This document shows, piece by piece, positions 8,113 to 17,422 of a DNA stretch of 60,308 nt. The notes beneath the pieces were generated by a model, which saw only the letters and a list, made by a program, of their open reading frames with translations, ran no database searches and was not told the origin of the DNA. Each line of letters begins with the position of its first letter. Positions within the stretch are counted from its first letter, which is position 1. Source of the stretch: Thermincola ferriacetica (GTDB taxonomy: Bacteria; Bacillota; Thermincolia; Thermincolales; Thermincolaceae); NCBI RefSeq assembly GCF_001263415.1, contig NZ_LGTE01000018.1, forward strand, positions 1 to 60,308. Direction: 5' to 3'. Made by a program: the position numbers and the translations under genes.

Positions 8113-9167
8113 CCAAAAAGGAAATCAGTTGCACCCTAACATCTTTAACCTGTTCGGCGGGATGAGCGGCAAAAATAGGTCCGGAGGACCTGGCCAAAGT
8201 CATCAGTCTGTTGCCGTCAACTGGAAAAGACCCTAATTTACTGGTAGGGCTTGACACCTCCGACGATGCCGGGGTTTATAAGCTTACCGATGATATTGCC
8301 TTGATTCAGACCCTGGATTTCTTTACGCCTGTTGTAGACAACCCCTATGACTTCGGGCGAATTGCCGCCGCTAACGCCCTCAGCGATGTATATGCCATGG
8401 GGGGAAAGCCGCTCACGGCCATGAACCTGGTTGGGTTTCCGACTGAGACCCTGGGATTGGAAATACTGGCGGAAATTTTACGGGGTGGCGCTGAAAAGGT
8501 ATGTGAAGCAGGTGCTGTACTACTGGGTGGGCATTCCGTCGAAGATAAAGAACCCAAATACGGTTTATCCGTAACCGGGATTATCCATCCGGACCGGGTT
8601 CTGACCAATGCAGCGGCAAAACCGGGAGACGTGCTTATTTTAACTAAACCGCTGGGCATCGGTATCATTACCACTGCCCTGAAAGCAGGCATGGCTTCTG
8701 AAGAGGCGGAGAGGGAAGCTACGGCAGTCATGAGCGCTTTAAATAAGGATGCCGCAGAAACCATGCAGGAAGTGGGCGCCCATGCCTGTACAGATGTAAC
8801 GGGATTCGGTCTTCTGGGCCATGCTCTGGAATTGGCTAAAGCGAGCTCGGTAAATGTAAGGATTTTTGCTGCAGAGGTGCCGGTCCTGGCCCCGGCCCGG
8901 GAATATGTACGCTATGGCTTGATTCCTGCCGGTACAAGAAGAAACCTGAAATATGTTGCTCAGTTTACTCGATTTGACGACAACCTGGAGGAAGAAGAAA
9001 GGATTATACTGGCAGATACCATTACTTCCGGAGGCCTACTCATTTCGCTGCCGGAAGAAAAAGCTGCCCGTTATATGGAGCTTAGCCGTGAAAAGGGGCT
9101 GAATGCTGCCATAATAGGTGAAGTCATCCCCGGGAAGGGAAATCTTGAAGTATACAAGGAGAGTTAG
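8109..9167 (+). CDS. selD: Selenide, water dikinase SelD (selenoprotein)
   Basis: Makes selenophosphate from selenide and ATP. The true gene starts at TTG 8109, which overlaps the selA stop and has AGGAGGTG at 8096-8103. It reads through an in-frame TGA at 8163-8165: residues 15-25 are CSAGUAAKIGP, which matches the SelD active-site loop where other species have Cys and then Lys two to three residues later. The product is 352 aa with Sec19 (U). A standard reading would wrongly begin at 8211 and lose the active site. Later blocks DTSDDAGVY, GGHSVEDKEPKYGLSVTG and CTDVTGFGLLGH are intact. SelD as a selenoprotein is known in several bacteria, and here SelD would depend on its own product. Confidence 0.93.
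8163..8191 (+). other. Sec UGA codon and candidate bSECIS hairpin
   Basis: The TGA at 8163-8165 is followed 11 nt later by a perfect hairpin: AGGTCC (8177-8182), a GGA loop, and GGACCT (8186-8191). GGC/GCC can extend it below (8168-8170 with 8193-8195). Position and a G-containing apical loop fit a bacterial SECIS recognised by SelB. The pairing was read by eye. Confidence 0.75.
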
Positions 9168-9169
9168 CG

Positions 9170-10804
9170 GTGATTATCGAATCTGTGCGTTTGACATATA
9201 AACAACCTTTGGTAAACAAATATCTCTACCATTTTCCTGCTGTGGAATGCCTTTTTTCGGCTAACCCCTACAGGCTTGCCGATTTTCAGTATCGCCTGCA
9301 GACAGTGGCCAATGAATATAAGGCGGACCGGGAGGAACTGGTCCGTATTTTGCTGTCCTATAACAAAAATTTAGGCTGCAGTCAGAAAACCGTGGCCAAT
9401 ATCGAAATGTTAAGAGACAAAAACAGCGTGGTCGTTATAACCGGACAGCAGGCCGGGGTTTTCACGGGCCCTTTATATACCATCTATAAAACTATTACGG
9501 TCATACAGTTGGCGCAAAAGTTATCAAGAGACCTGGGGTGTCCCGTGATACCCTTTTTCTGGGTGGCCAGCGAAGACCACGATTTCCAGGAAATAAATCA
9601 CCTGGACTTCATTAACAGGCAGGGCCGGTTGGACCGGTTAGTACTGGAAGAAGAACCGGGAGGCAAATTCTCGGTTGGGCATATTCCTGTTTCGGAAGCT
9701 GTTTATAAATTAATAGATGCCCTGGCGGAGTCCACTAATCCGGCCGAGTGGAAGGAAGGTTATATAGAGCAGTTGAAAGACTATGCCTGTTCTTCCGAAA
9801 ACCTTGCCGAGTGGTTTGCCAGGATTATGACAGGGTTTTTCACTGATTACGGGTTGGTCATGGTTCATCCTATGCTGCCGGGTATACGTAAGCTGATGGC
9901 GCCATTGTTCGAACAGTTTGTTATCCGGTCCGAAGAGGTAAACAGGGCTCTGGAACAGGGTAAGAACATGGTTATGGACTTGGGCTTTACGCCCCAGGTG
10001 GACAAAGATCCCGAACACCTGCACCTTTTTCGTTATGTAGACGGGGAACGCCTGCCTCTATTAAAGGAAAATGATGTTTTCACTGTACGGGGCAGGGATT
10101 TGCATTGGCGCGAGGACGAACTGTTGGCCGCCATCAGGGATAATCCTGAGGATTTCAGTCCTAACGTGGTTCTGCGGCCCGTAGCTCAGGATTATGTGTT
10201 ACCCCTTTTGGCTTACGTGGCGGGACCCGGGGAAATATCCTATTATGCCCTGTACAAAGCAATTTATCCTCTTTTTGGTATGAACATGCCGATAATTTAT
10301 CCCCGCGCTAATATAACTCTTTTGGAAGGGAATATTTCCAAACTGATGCAAAAATACGGCCTCTCATTGAATGATGTGGTAGAAGGGATGGAAGAAAAAC
10401 AACGGCAGTTTTTAAAGGAACTGGAAACTGTAGATATTGAAGGGCTTTTTAACGGTTTCCGGGAAAAGGTCGGGCGCTGTTTCCAAGAAGTAAACGATGA
10501 GGTGATTGTCATCGACCCGTCTTTGCGGAGAGTAGGGGAAGAGGCATGGAATAAAGCACTATATCAGATCAACCATTACTATGAAAAAGTTCAGCAGTAC
10601 CATCGAAAGAAAAATGATACCCTGGTCCGCCAGTTGGGAAAAATATCCCTTTCTTTGTTTCCCAAAAACAACTTCCAGGAAAGGGTATTTAATATATTCC
10701 CTTACCTATTTAAACATGGACCAGGTTTAATAAACGGGCTGGTCGGCCTGCCCTTGATTGAAGGTACGGACCATAAAATTGTACATATTAATCCGGAAAT
10801 TTAA
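9170..10804 (+). CDS. bshC: Putative cysteine ligase BshC (bacillithiol synthesis)
   Basis: A protein of 544 aa, the usual BshC length. In Bacillus the family adds cysteine to glucosaminyl-malate, the last step of bacillithiol synthesis. Family blocks are VVITGQQAGVFTGPLYTIYKTI, PVIPFFWVASEDHDFQEI and PIIYPRANITLLE. GTG 9170 lies 3 nt after the selD stop, with GGAGAG upstream, so it is in the selA-selD transcript. The partners bshA and bshB are not seen here. The linkage to selenium genes may reflect thiol-dependent selenide handling (speculative). Confidence 0.9.
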   Translation: MIIESVRLTYKQPLVNKYLYHFPAVECLFSANPYRLADFQYRLQTVANEYKADREELVRILLSYNKNLGCSQKTVANIEMLRDKNSVVVITGQQAGVFTGPLYTIYKTITVIQLAQKLSRDLGCPVIPFFWVASEDHDFQEINHLDFINRQGRLDRLVLEEEPGGKFSVGHIPVSEAVYKLIDALAESTNPAEWKEGYIEQLKDYACSSENLAEWFARIMTGFFTDYGLVMVHPMLPGIRKLMAPLFEQFVIRSEEVNRALEQGKNMVMDLGFTPQVDKDPEHLHLFRYVDGERLPLLKENDVFTVRGRDLHWREDELLAAIRDNPEDFSPNVVLRPVAQDYVLPLLAYVAGPGEISYYALYKAIYPLFGMNMPIIYPRANITLLEGNISKLMQKYGLSLNDVVEGMEEKQRQFLKELETVDIEGLFNGFREKVGRCFQEVNDEVIVIDPSLRRVGEEAWNKALYQINHYYEKVQQYHRKKNDTLVRQLGKISLSLFPKNNFQERVFNIFPYLFKHGPGLINGLVGLPLIEGTDHKIVHINPEI

Positions 10805-10950
10805 TCCCAGATAACGTAAAAAAGTTACAGTTTTAACTTTTGCTTTATTATCCGGGGTAGCAGGTTGAAGGAAACAGTCGATTTTTGTGGAATAGTATTA
10901 TATTAAAGAAAATATTTTTAAATAGCCCTTCGAAAGGCAGGCGAAGCCGG

Positions 10951-12297
10951 TTGAAAAAAATATTTATTATTGACACAAACGTCTTGCTGCACGACCCACT
11001 GGCCATTACGAAATTCCAGGACAATGATGTGGTAATTCCCCTGGTGGCTATCGAAGAAATGGATAACCAAAAAAGAAGGCAGGATGAAGTCGGGCGCAAC
11101 GCCAGGCGGGTAGCCAGGTTAATTGACGAACTCAGGGGAAAGGGCAAAATTTATGAAGGGGTACCTACAGAAAAAGGCGGTACTATTAAAGTGGAACTAA
11201 ATCATCAGCATTTTGACAAGTTATGCGCGGGCCTGGAGCGAAGTAAATCGGATAACCGTATTCTGGCAGTTGCACTGGCTTATAAAGAAGAATTTCCAGA
11301 TAAACAGGTAATCCTGGTTACTAAGGATACTTACCTGCGGATAAAGGCTGATGTATGTGGTGTTAACTCAGAAGATTACAAGACCGACAAAGTTAACCTG
11401 GACGAATTATATACAGGTATCAAGGAAGTACAGGTGAAACCGGAACTTATTGATCAGTTCTACAGTAAAAACATCCTCCCCTGGGAGGAAGAACTGTTTC
11501 CCAACCAATTTGTGTACCTTACTGATGAATACGGATCCAGCAAATCTGCTTTGACCAGATATAATCCCGATAAAAAGGCTTTGGTGCCGCTCCTGTTTGC
11601 CAACACCGATGCCTGGGGCATTAAAGCCAGGAACAAAGAACAGCGCTTTGCCATGGAACTGTTGATGGATGACCATGTAAGTCTGGTAACCCTGGTGGGG
11701 CAAGCTGGTACAGGGAAGACACTCCTGGCTGTTGCCGCTGGGTTGCAAAAAGTGATTGAAGAAGGAGTTTACCGGAAACTTCTCATTACCAGGCCTGTTA
11801 TACCTTTGGGAAATGATATCGGATTCCTGCCGGGGGACAAAGATGAAAAAATGCGTCCTTGGATGAGCCCGATTTATGATAATCTTGAGTACATTTTCGG
11901 TCAGGGCAGGGACATGAAGAAGGAGAAGGAATTTGATAAACCCAAAGGCAACAATATAGACAGCCTTATACAGTATTTTAAGGACAAAGGCCAGTTAGAG
12001 CTGGAAGCTCTTACTTATATCAGGGGTCGGACAATACCGCGGCAGTATCTGATTGTTGACGAAGCCCAAAACCTTACGCCCCATGAAGTTAAAACTATTT
12101 TGACCAGGGCCGGGGAAGGGACCAAGGTAGTGCTAACCGGAGACCCGCAGCAAATTGACCACCCCTACCTGGATTCCAGCAGCAACGGTCTTACGTATGT
12201 GGTGGAGAAATTTAAGGGTATTGGTTTGGCCGGGCATGTGACCTTTGTGAAAGGGGAGCGTTCCGAACTGGCCCAGACGGCAGCGGAAATAATTTAA
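10951..12297 (+). CDS. ylaK: PIN-PhoH family ATPase/ribonuclease (YlaK-like)
   Basis: About 448 aa. An N-terminal PIN nuclease domain (FIIDTNVLLHDP at residues 4-15, EEMD, and SDNRILAVAL with further acidic residues) is fused to a C-terminal PhoH helicase-like ATPase with Walker A GQAGTGKT near 250 and Walker B YLIVDEAQN near 368. The PIN-PhoH type is proposed to unwind and cut RNA. TTG 10951 is chosen because family members begin a few residues before the DTNVLL motif; the ribosome binding site is weak, and a GTG at 10885 would add 22 atypical residues. Confidence 0.88.
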   Translation: MKKIFIIDTNVLLHDPLAITKFQDNDVVIPLVAIEEMDNQKRRQDEVGRNARRVARLIDELRGKGKIYEGVPTEKGGTIKVELNHQHFDKLCAGLERSKSDNRILAVALAYKEEFPDKQVILVTKDTYLRIKADVCGVNSEDYKTDKVNLDELYTGIKEVQVKPELIDQFYSKNILPWEEELFPNQFVYLTDEYGSSKSALTRYNPDKKALVPLLFANTDAWGIKARNKEQRFAMELLMDDHVSLVTLVGQAGTGKTLLAVAAGLQKVIEEGVYRKLLITRPVIPLGNDIGFLPGDKDEKMRPWMSPIYDNLEYIFGQGRDMKKEKEFDKPKGNNIDSLIQYFKDKGQLELEALTYIRGRTIPRQYLIVDEAQNLTPHEVKTILTRAGEGTKVVLTGDPQQIDHPYLDSSSNGLTYVVEKFKGIGLAGHVTFVKGERSELAQTAAEII

Positions 12298-12317
12298 GCA
12301 ATTTAACCAAATAATAA

Positions 12318-12467
12318 CTCCGAGCTGACAGGCCTAAGGGTGTTCAACCTATGGTCTCCAGCCATGACTATGTATAGTTAAGGGTATCCCAGGAAACTGC
12401 GATGCCTCCCGGTGGAAAGGAGAAAAACAAAGTTTATTAGGCGCCTTTCCCGGCGCCTGTTTTTTTT
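12318..12467 (+). promoter_or_regulatory. Moco (molybdenum/tungsten cofactor) riboswitch with terminator
   Basis: The leader carries an 11-nt tetraloop receptor, CCTAAG at 12333-12338 and TATGG at 12350-12354, closing a GGT/ACC hairpin. The matching GAAA tetraloop (12393-12396) is in CAG-GAAA-CTG. The words GATGCCTCCCGGTGGAAAGG follow, and the base is closed by CTCC (12318-12321) with GGAG (12419-12422). The known Moco RNA motif combines these elements and occurs before Moco synthesis genes, as here. An intrinsic terminator at 12439-12467 suggests transcriptional attenuation by the finished cofactor. Confidence 0.82.
12439..12467 (+). terminator. Attenuator terminator of the Moco riboswitch
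   Basis: AGGCGCC at 12439-12445 pairs with GGCGCCT at 12452-12458 around a 6-nt loop and is followed by eight T. It stands between the aptamer and the first gene. Confidence 0.88.
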
Positions 12468-12523
12468 AGGGGAAGCCATAAACAGCTATTGTTCAAACCA
12501 CAGTTGTGATAGGAGGGATAAAT

Positions 12524-12703
12524 ATGCATGAAGTTAGTGAAGAGGTATTGAAAGCCGTAAAAGAGGCGGCGCCGGAGGGGAGAATTACCTGCGCCCGGGC
12601 TCATGAGCTTGCTGAACAACTGAAAGTGCCCTTAATCGTAATTGGGCAGGCAGCGGACCGGCTGAACATCAAGATAAAGAACTGCCAGTTAGGTTGTTTT
12701 TAA
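12524..12703 (+). CDS. Small HTH-like protein with C-terminal CQLGCF
   Basis: A 59-aa protein beginning MHEVSEEVLKAV, with AGGAGGG at 12512-12518. The middle (ITCARAHELAEQLKVPLIVIGQAADRL) reads as two helices compatible with a short helix-turn-helix. The tail KIKNCQLGCF carries two cysteines. It is the first gene behind the riboswitch and precedes moeA. I believe similar small proteins accompany Moco or tungsten genes in Clostridia, but I cannot name the family with certainty. A regulatory or metal-binding role is inference. Confidence 0.75.
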   Translation: MHEVSEEVLKAVKEAAPEGRITCARAHELAEQLKVPLIVIGQAADRLNIKIKNCQLGCF

Positions 12704-12756
12704 TGGAAACTGCCAATACTTTATATTGAGATGACTGTGATTAGGAGGAATCTTTA

Positions 12757-13992
12757 TTGCCGGAACTCTTAAAGTTAGCTACCATCGATGGAGCCTGGGA
12801 GCTTTTCAATAAGCAATTTTCCCCGCAGTTGAGGGTGGAAAAACTGCCGCTGATGGATTGCCTGAACCGGGTTATAGCCGAAGACATCATCTCTGGGGTA
12901 AATGTGCCCAACTTTGCCAGGTCTACCATGGATGGTCTGGCCGTAATAGCGCGGGATACCTTTGGAGCTACCGAAGGAATGCCGGCGTATTTGGAAATAG
13001 CAGGAGAAGTTTTCATGGGCCAGGAGGCCAAAGAACCTATCAAGCCGGGGACAGCAATAAAAATATCAACGGGCGGCATGTTGCCGCCCGGCGCTGATGC
13101 AGTGGTCATGGTTGAGTATACAGAACAGTTGGATGATTCCACTGTTGCTGTACTGAAACAGGTGGCACCGGGGGAAAACATAGTACGGGCCGGAGAGGAC
13201 GTCGGGGCCGGGGACAGGCTGGTGGCCCGGGGAACTTTGCTGCGGCCCCAGGAAATCGGCGCATTGGCCGGTATCGGCTGTACCGAATGCCAGGTATATG
13301 CTAAACCAAAGGTAACCATCATTTCGACAGGCGATGAAATCGTAGACCCCCGCCAGGAACCGGGCATTGGCCAGATTCGGGATATAAATTCCTACGCCAT
13401 TGCGGCTTTGGCGGCCAATGCCGGAGGGCAGCCTTATATTTACGGTATCGTGGAGGACACCTTTGAGGTTTTGGAAAAAGCTATATCAGAAGCTTTGCAG
13501 GGTGCAGACATAGTTGTGGTTTCCGGGGGGAGTTCGATGGGGGTACGTGATGTCACGGCCAGGGTAATCAACGCACTAGGGACGCCGGGTGTTTTGGTTC
13601 ATGGCGTTTCTGTGAAGCCCGGCAAACCAACCATACTTGGTGTGGTGGAAGGTAAACCGGTCTTGGGCCTGCCGGGGCATCCTGTTTCGGCCATGGCGCT
13701 GAGTGAGATTTTCCTGGTTCCTTTAATACGGGCTTATAACGGTTTGGGATTAACCCCTGTTCCCCGCCGGACTGTTTCAGCCACGTTGGGACGGAACCTG
13801 GCTTCGGCCAGTGGGCGTCTGGACGTGGTACGGGTTACCCTTGAGCATGGGGAAAACGGATTAGTGGCTATGCCTGTTTTGGGTAAATCGGGTTTAATCA
13901 CTACTATGGTTAAAGCCGACGGGTTTATTGAAATACCTATGGAAAAACAGGGGTTGGCCGCCGGGGAGCCCGTGCAGGTGAAGTTATATTAA
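12757..13992 (+). CDS. moeA: Molybdopterin molybdenumtransferase MoeA (paralogue 1)
   Basis: A 411-aa enzyme that inserts molybdate or tungstate into adenylylated molybdopterin. Family motifs: STMDGLAV, GGMLPPGADAVVMVEYTE, STGDEI, GGSSMGVRDVT, HGVSVKPGKPT and GLPGHPVSA. It ends with the MoeA C-terminal beta domain. TTG 12757 has AGGAGGAAT at 12742-12750. A second moeA follows immediately; in other organisms paired MoeA proteins have been linked to separate handling of Mo and W (inference here). Confidence 0.95.
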   Translation: MPELLKLATIDGAWELFNKQFSPQLRVEKLPLMDCLNRVIAEDIISGVNVPNFARSTMDGLAVIARDTFGATEGMPAYLEIAGEVFMGQEAKEPIKPGTAIKISTGGMLPPGADAVVMVEYTEQLDDSTVAVLKQVAPGENIVRAGEDVGAGDRLVARGTLLRPQEIGALAGIGCTECQVYAKPKVTIISTGDEIVDPRQEPGIGQIRDINSYAIAALAANAGGQPYIYGIVEDTFEVLEKAISEALQGADIVVVSGGSSMGVRDVTARVINALGTPGVLVHGVSVKPGKPTILGVVEGKPVLGLPGHPVSAMALSEIFLVPLIRAYNGLGLTPVPRRTVSATLGRNLASASGRLDVVRVTLEHGENGLVAMPVLGKSGLITTMVKADGFIEIPMEKQGLAAGEPVQVKLY

Positions 13993-14014
13993 AAGAAATG
14001 AGAAGGAGCAGGTT

Positions 14015-15928
14015 ATGTCCAGAACTATTTATTTAGATAACATTCCCTTAGAAACCGCGCGGGAAAAATTTTTTTTACGCCTCAATCAGCCGGTGCTTTT
14101 AAAGTCGGAACAAATACCAACAGAGCTCAGTCTTGGACGGGTAACGGCTGAACCGGTTTTTGCCTGTCTTTCTTCCCCTCATTACCATGCCTCGGCCATG
14201 GACGGATATGCTGTCAAAGCCGCGTCCACTTTTGGAGCGTCAGAAACTTTACCGGTACAGTTAAAGACAGGGGAAGAAGCTGTTCTTGTTGATACGGGTG
14301 ATCCGCTGCCTCAGGGTTATGATGCGGTGGTGATGATAGAAGATGTCCATTATATTGATGAGAATACTATTGAAATTATTCAACCGGTGGCGCCCTGGGA
14401 AAACATACGCACCGTTGGAGAAGATTTAGTGGCCACGGAAATGATTTTGCCGGCCAACCACATCATCAGGCCGGTGGATATTGGCGCCATGCTGGCGGGC
14501 GGAGTAAACGAGGTAAGTGTCCGGGTGAAACCGGTAGTAGCCATACTGCCGACGGGAACGGAATTGGTTCAGCCCGGCAGCCCGCTGAAACCGGGGGATA
14601 TAATTGAGTACAATTCCCGGGTTATCTCCGGATTGGTAACGGAATGGGGAGGGCAACCTAAAGTATGGGGAATTACGCCTGATGATTACGGTTTGCTTCT
14701 CGAAAGGATAGGCCAGGCGGTGGCTGAAGCCGATATTGTGGTTGTGAATGCCGGTTCATCGGCGGGAACAGAAGATTTCACGGCCAGGGCAGTGGCCGAA
14801 CTGGGGGAGCTTTTGGTACACGGGGTGGCCATTAAACCGGGCAAACCCGTAATTTTAGGCCTGGTGAAAGGAAAACCTGTTATAGGCATACCTGGTTACC
14901 CCGTATCGGCTGTATTAAATTGTGAGTTGTTTTTACGCCCCCTGCTAGGTAAAATGTTAGGGATTGAGCCGGGATTAAGGGAAACGGCCAAAGCTGTTTT
15001 GGCCAGAAGGGTAGTATCTCCGCAGGGAGTGGACGAATTTGTCCGTGTAAAGCTGGGGCAGGTAGGAGATAGGATTGTTGCCACCCCCATGTCCCGTGGT
15101 GCAGGCATCATTATGTCCCTGGTCAGGGCCGACGGTCTTTTGCAGGTACCCAAATTAACGGAAGGTTTGGAAGCAGGTGCAGAAGTAGAGGTTGAACTGT
15201 TCCGGACCAAAGAGGAAATAAGGAATACTGTGGTCGCTGTGGGCAGCCACGATATCAGCCTTGACATTTTAGGCAATTTGCTGAAAGAAAGGTTTCCAAG
15301 GCTGAGCTTGTCTTCTGCTCATGTAGGAAGCCTGGGCGGTTTGATGGCCATAAAAAGAGGCGAGTGCCACATAGCAGGTATGCATATGCTTGATGAGCAA
15401 ACGGGGGAATATAACCTGCCATATATCGAAAGACTGCTAAAACATCAACAGGTAACCGTTATTAACCTGATGTACAGGCAGCAGGGATTTATTGTGGCCA
15501 GAGGAAACCCCAAACAGATTAAAGGAATAGAAGACCTGGTCAGAAATGATGTGCGGTTTATCAACCGGCAACGTGGCGCCGGCACCAGAATTTTACTTGA
15601 TTATTACCTGAAACAAAAGGGGATAGATCCAGAACTGATAGCAGGTTACGATAGGGAAGAATACACCCATATGGCTGTGGCTGTGGCCGTGGCCAGTGGG
15701 ACGGTAGACACCGGCCTTGGCATTCTTGCCGCTGCCCACGCCCTGGATTTGGATTTTATCCCCTTAACGGAAGAAAGATATGACCTGGTAATTCCCGCGG
15801 AATTTTGGCATACCGATTTAATCAATGCTCTGATGGAAATTATCAGATCCGATAAGTTTAAAGTAAGGGTAGCCGGCCTGGGCGGTTACGATATGCGGGA
15901 CACCGGAAAAGTATTAATGCAGAGCTAA
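14015..15928 (+). CDS. moeA: MoeA fused to a periplasmic-binding-like domain (paralogue 2)
   Basis: A 637-aa protein. Residues 1 to about 400 form a complete MoeA (SAMDGYAV, PTGTELV, GSSAGTEDFTA, HGVAIKPGKPV, GIPGYPVSA). Residues from about 405 to 637 form a PBP-like domain (AVGSHDISLDILGNLL, INRQRGAGTRILLDYYL, DTGLGILAAAHALDLDFIPL), similar to the solute-binding modules found in LysR-type and molybdate proteins. The fusion is known in Firmicutes and archaea. The extra domain may bind substrate oxyanion or cofactor (inferred). It lies 22 nt after moeA1. Confidence 0.93.
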   Translation: MSRTIYLDNIPLETAREKFFLRLNQPVLLKSEQIPTELSLGRVTAEPVFACLSSPHYHASAMDGYAVKAASTFGASETLPVQLKTGEEAVLVDTGDPLPQGYDAVVMIEDVHYIDENTIEIIQPVAPWENIRTVGEDLVATEMILPANHIIRPVDIGAMLAGGVNEVSVRVKPVVAILPTGTELVQPGSPLKPGDIIEYNSRVISGLVTEWGGQPKVWGITPDDYGLLLERIGQAVAEADIVVVNAGSSAGTEDFTARAVAELGELLVHGVAIKPGKPVILGLVKGKPVIGIPGYPVSAVLNCELFLRPLLGKMLGIEPGLRETAKAVLARRVVSPQGVDEFVRVKLGQVGDRIVATPMSRGAGIIMSLVRADGLLQVPKLTEGLEAGAEVEVELFRTKEEIRNTVVAVGSHDISLDILGNLLKERFPRLSLSSAHVGSLGGLMAIKRGECHIAGMHMLDEQTGEYNLPYIERLLKHQQVTVINLMYRQQGFIVARGNPKQIKGIEDLVRNDVRFINRQRGAGTRILLDYYLKQKGIDPELIAGYDREEYTHMAVAVAVASGTVDTGLGILAAAHALDLDFIPLTEERYDLVIPAEFWHTDLINALMEIIRSDKFKVRVAGLGGYDMRDTGKVLMQS

Positions 15929-15949
15929 TGTTGCGAGGAGGAAACAGAT

Positions 15950-16930
15950 ATGCTAGATAATTTTGCAAGAGAGATAAATTACCTCCGGGTCTCTGTTACT
16001 GACCGCTGCAATTACCGTTGCGTATATTGTATGCCGGCCGAGGGAGTTCCTATGCACAGCCGGGACGAGATTCTCAGTTTGGAGGAAATTTTGAAAGTAA
16101 TTAAAAGTTCGACCAAGCTGGGGATAAGAAAAATAAGGCTTACCGGTGGTGAGCCTTTGGTGCGGAAAGGTATCATAAACCTGGTGCAGGAAATTGCGCG
16201 GATACCCCAGATAGACGACATCGCCTTGACGACTAACGGGGCCCTTTTGCCCGCATATGCTACCGCTTTAAAAGAAGCCGGTCTGAAAAGGGTAAATATA
16301 AGCCTGGATACTTTAAAGCCTGACCGTTTTCGGCAGATTACCAGGGTTGGCCGGCTGCGGGATGTGTGGGCAGGGATTGAAGCGGCATGGGAAGAGGGGT
16401 TTGAGCCTGTTAAGATAAATACGGTGGTTATTCGGGGTTTTAACGATGATGAAATACTGGATTTTGTAAATCTGACCAAGAAGTTGCCGCTGCATATCAG
16501 GTTTATTGAGTTAATGCCCATTGGTGTGAGCGATAAATTTCCGGCTGACAAATTTTTCTCAGTCAGGCAGATAAAAGCAAAAATAAGTCGATACGAAAAT
16601 CTCGAAGTGGCCAAAAAGCTTGCCGGAAACGGCCCGGCCAGATATTATAAAATTCCGGGTGCGATGGGCAGCATCGGATTTATCAGCGCTCTGAGCGACC
16701 ATTTCTGTGGTCAATGCAACCGGCTCAGGTTAACTTCCGAAGGGAAACTGCGCCCTTGCCTGCATTCGCCGCAGGAAGTGGATTTAAAAGCCTCACTCAG
16801 GCTAGGGTTAAGTGAGGAGGAGTTGGCTGAGGTCATGAGACAAGCGGTGCTGAGCAAACCGGAGGGGCATACCATGAATGCCCGGGGCTGGGGCGATAAC
16901 AACAGAACCATGTCACAAATAGGAGGCTGA
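15950..16930 (+). CDS. moaA: GTP 3',8-cyclase MoaA
   Basis: Radical SAM enzyme for the first step of molybdopterin synthesis. The N-terminal cluster motif is CNYRCVYC (C20, C24, C27), followed by the SAM-binding TGGEPL. The second cluster motif CGQCNRLRLTSEGKLRPC lies near residue 255. The conserved Gly-Gly C-terminus (SQIGG) is present. Length 326 aa is typical. GAGGAGG precedes the ATG, and the stop is 3 nt from moaC. Confidence 0.96.
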   Translation: MLDNFAREINYLRVSVTDRCNYRCVYCMPAEGVPMHSRDEILSLEEILKVIKSSTKLGIRKIRLTGGEPLVRKGIINLVQEIARIPQIDDIALTTNGALLPAYATALKEAGLKRVNISLDTLKPDRFRQITRVGRLRDVWAGIEAAWEEGFEPVKINTVVIRGFNDDEILDFVNLTKKLPLHIRFIELMPIGVSDKFPADKFFSVRQIKAKISRYENLEVAKKLAGNGPARYYKIPGAMGSIGFISALSDHFCGQCNRLRLTSEGKLRPCLHSPQEVDLKASLRLGLSEEELAEVMRQAVLSKPEGHTMNARGWGDNNRTMSQIGG

Positions 16931-16933
16931 TAA

Positions 16934-17422
16934 ATGAGTAAGTTGACCCATTTCAATCCGCAGGGGCGGGCCAGGATGGTGGATGTTTCAGCTAAGGATG
17001 ATACGGAAAGGATGGCTGTGGCAGCAGGGGAAATCCGCATGGCGGTGCAAACCCTGGAGGCTATAAAAACAGGGAGTTTAAAAAAAGGCGATGTTCTGGC
17101 AGTCGCCCAGGTGGCCGGTATTATGGCCGCTAAAAATACTGCTGCCCTTATTCCCATGTGCCATCCGCTTTTTCTTACCGGAGTGGATATTGACTTTACC
17201 ATTGACGAAGTTAATTCCAGGGTAATCATTAAAGCCGCAGTGAAAACAACGGGCAAAACCGGTGTGGAAATGGAAGCCCTTACCGCGGTTTCCGCTGCTG
17301 CGCTGACTATTTACGATATGTGCAAGGCTATTGATAAAGGCATGATTATCGGAGATATCAGGCTTTTGGAGAAAAAAGGCGGCAAGGGCGGACATTATAT
17401 TAGACAGGGGGAACCGAAGTGA
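16934..17422 (+). CDS. moaC: Cyclic pyranopterin monophosphate synthase MoaC
   Basis: A 162-aa enzyme that completes the conversion of MoaA's product to cPMP. The conserved blocks are [22 protein letters not shown] (active-site region) and [29 protein letters not shown]. It overlaps the next gene by 4 nt (GTGA) and is clearly part of the riboswitch-led operon. Confidence 0.96.
   Translation: MSKLTHFNPQGRARMVDVSAKDDTERMAVAAGEIRMAVQTLEAIKTGSLKKGDVLAVAQVAGIMAAKNTAALIPMCHPLFLTGVDIDFTIDEVNSRVIIKAAVKTTGKTGVEMEALTAVSAAALTIYDMCKAIDKGMIIGDIRLLEKKGGKGGHYIRQGEPK

Noticed and set aside
8211-9167. selD beginning at ATG 8211
   Set aside because: This would remove the catalytic loop and leave a 98-nt gap after selA; the TTG start at 8109 with AGGAGGTG and Sec readthrough explains the sequence better.
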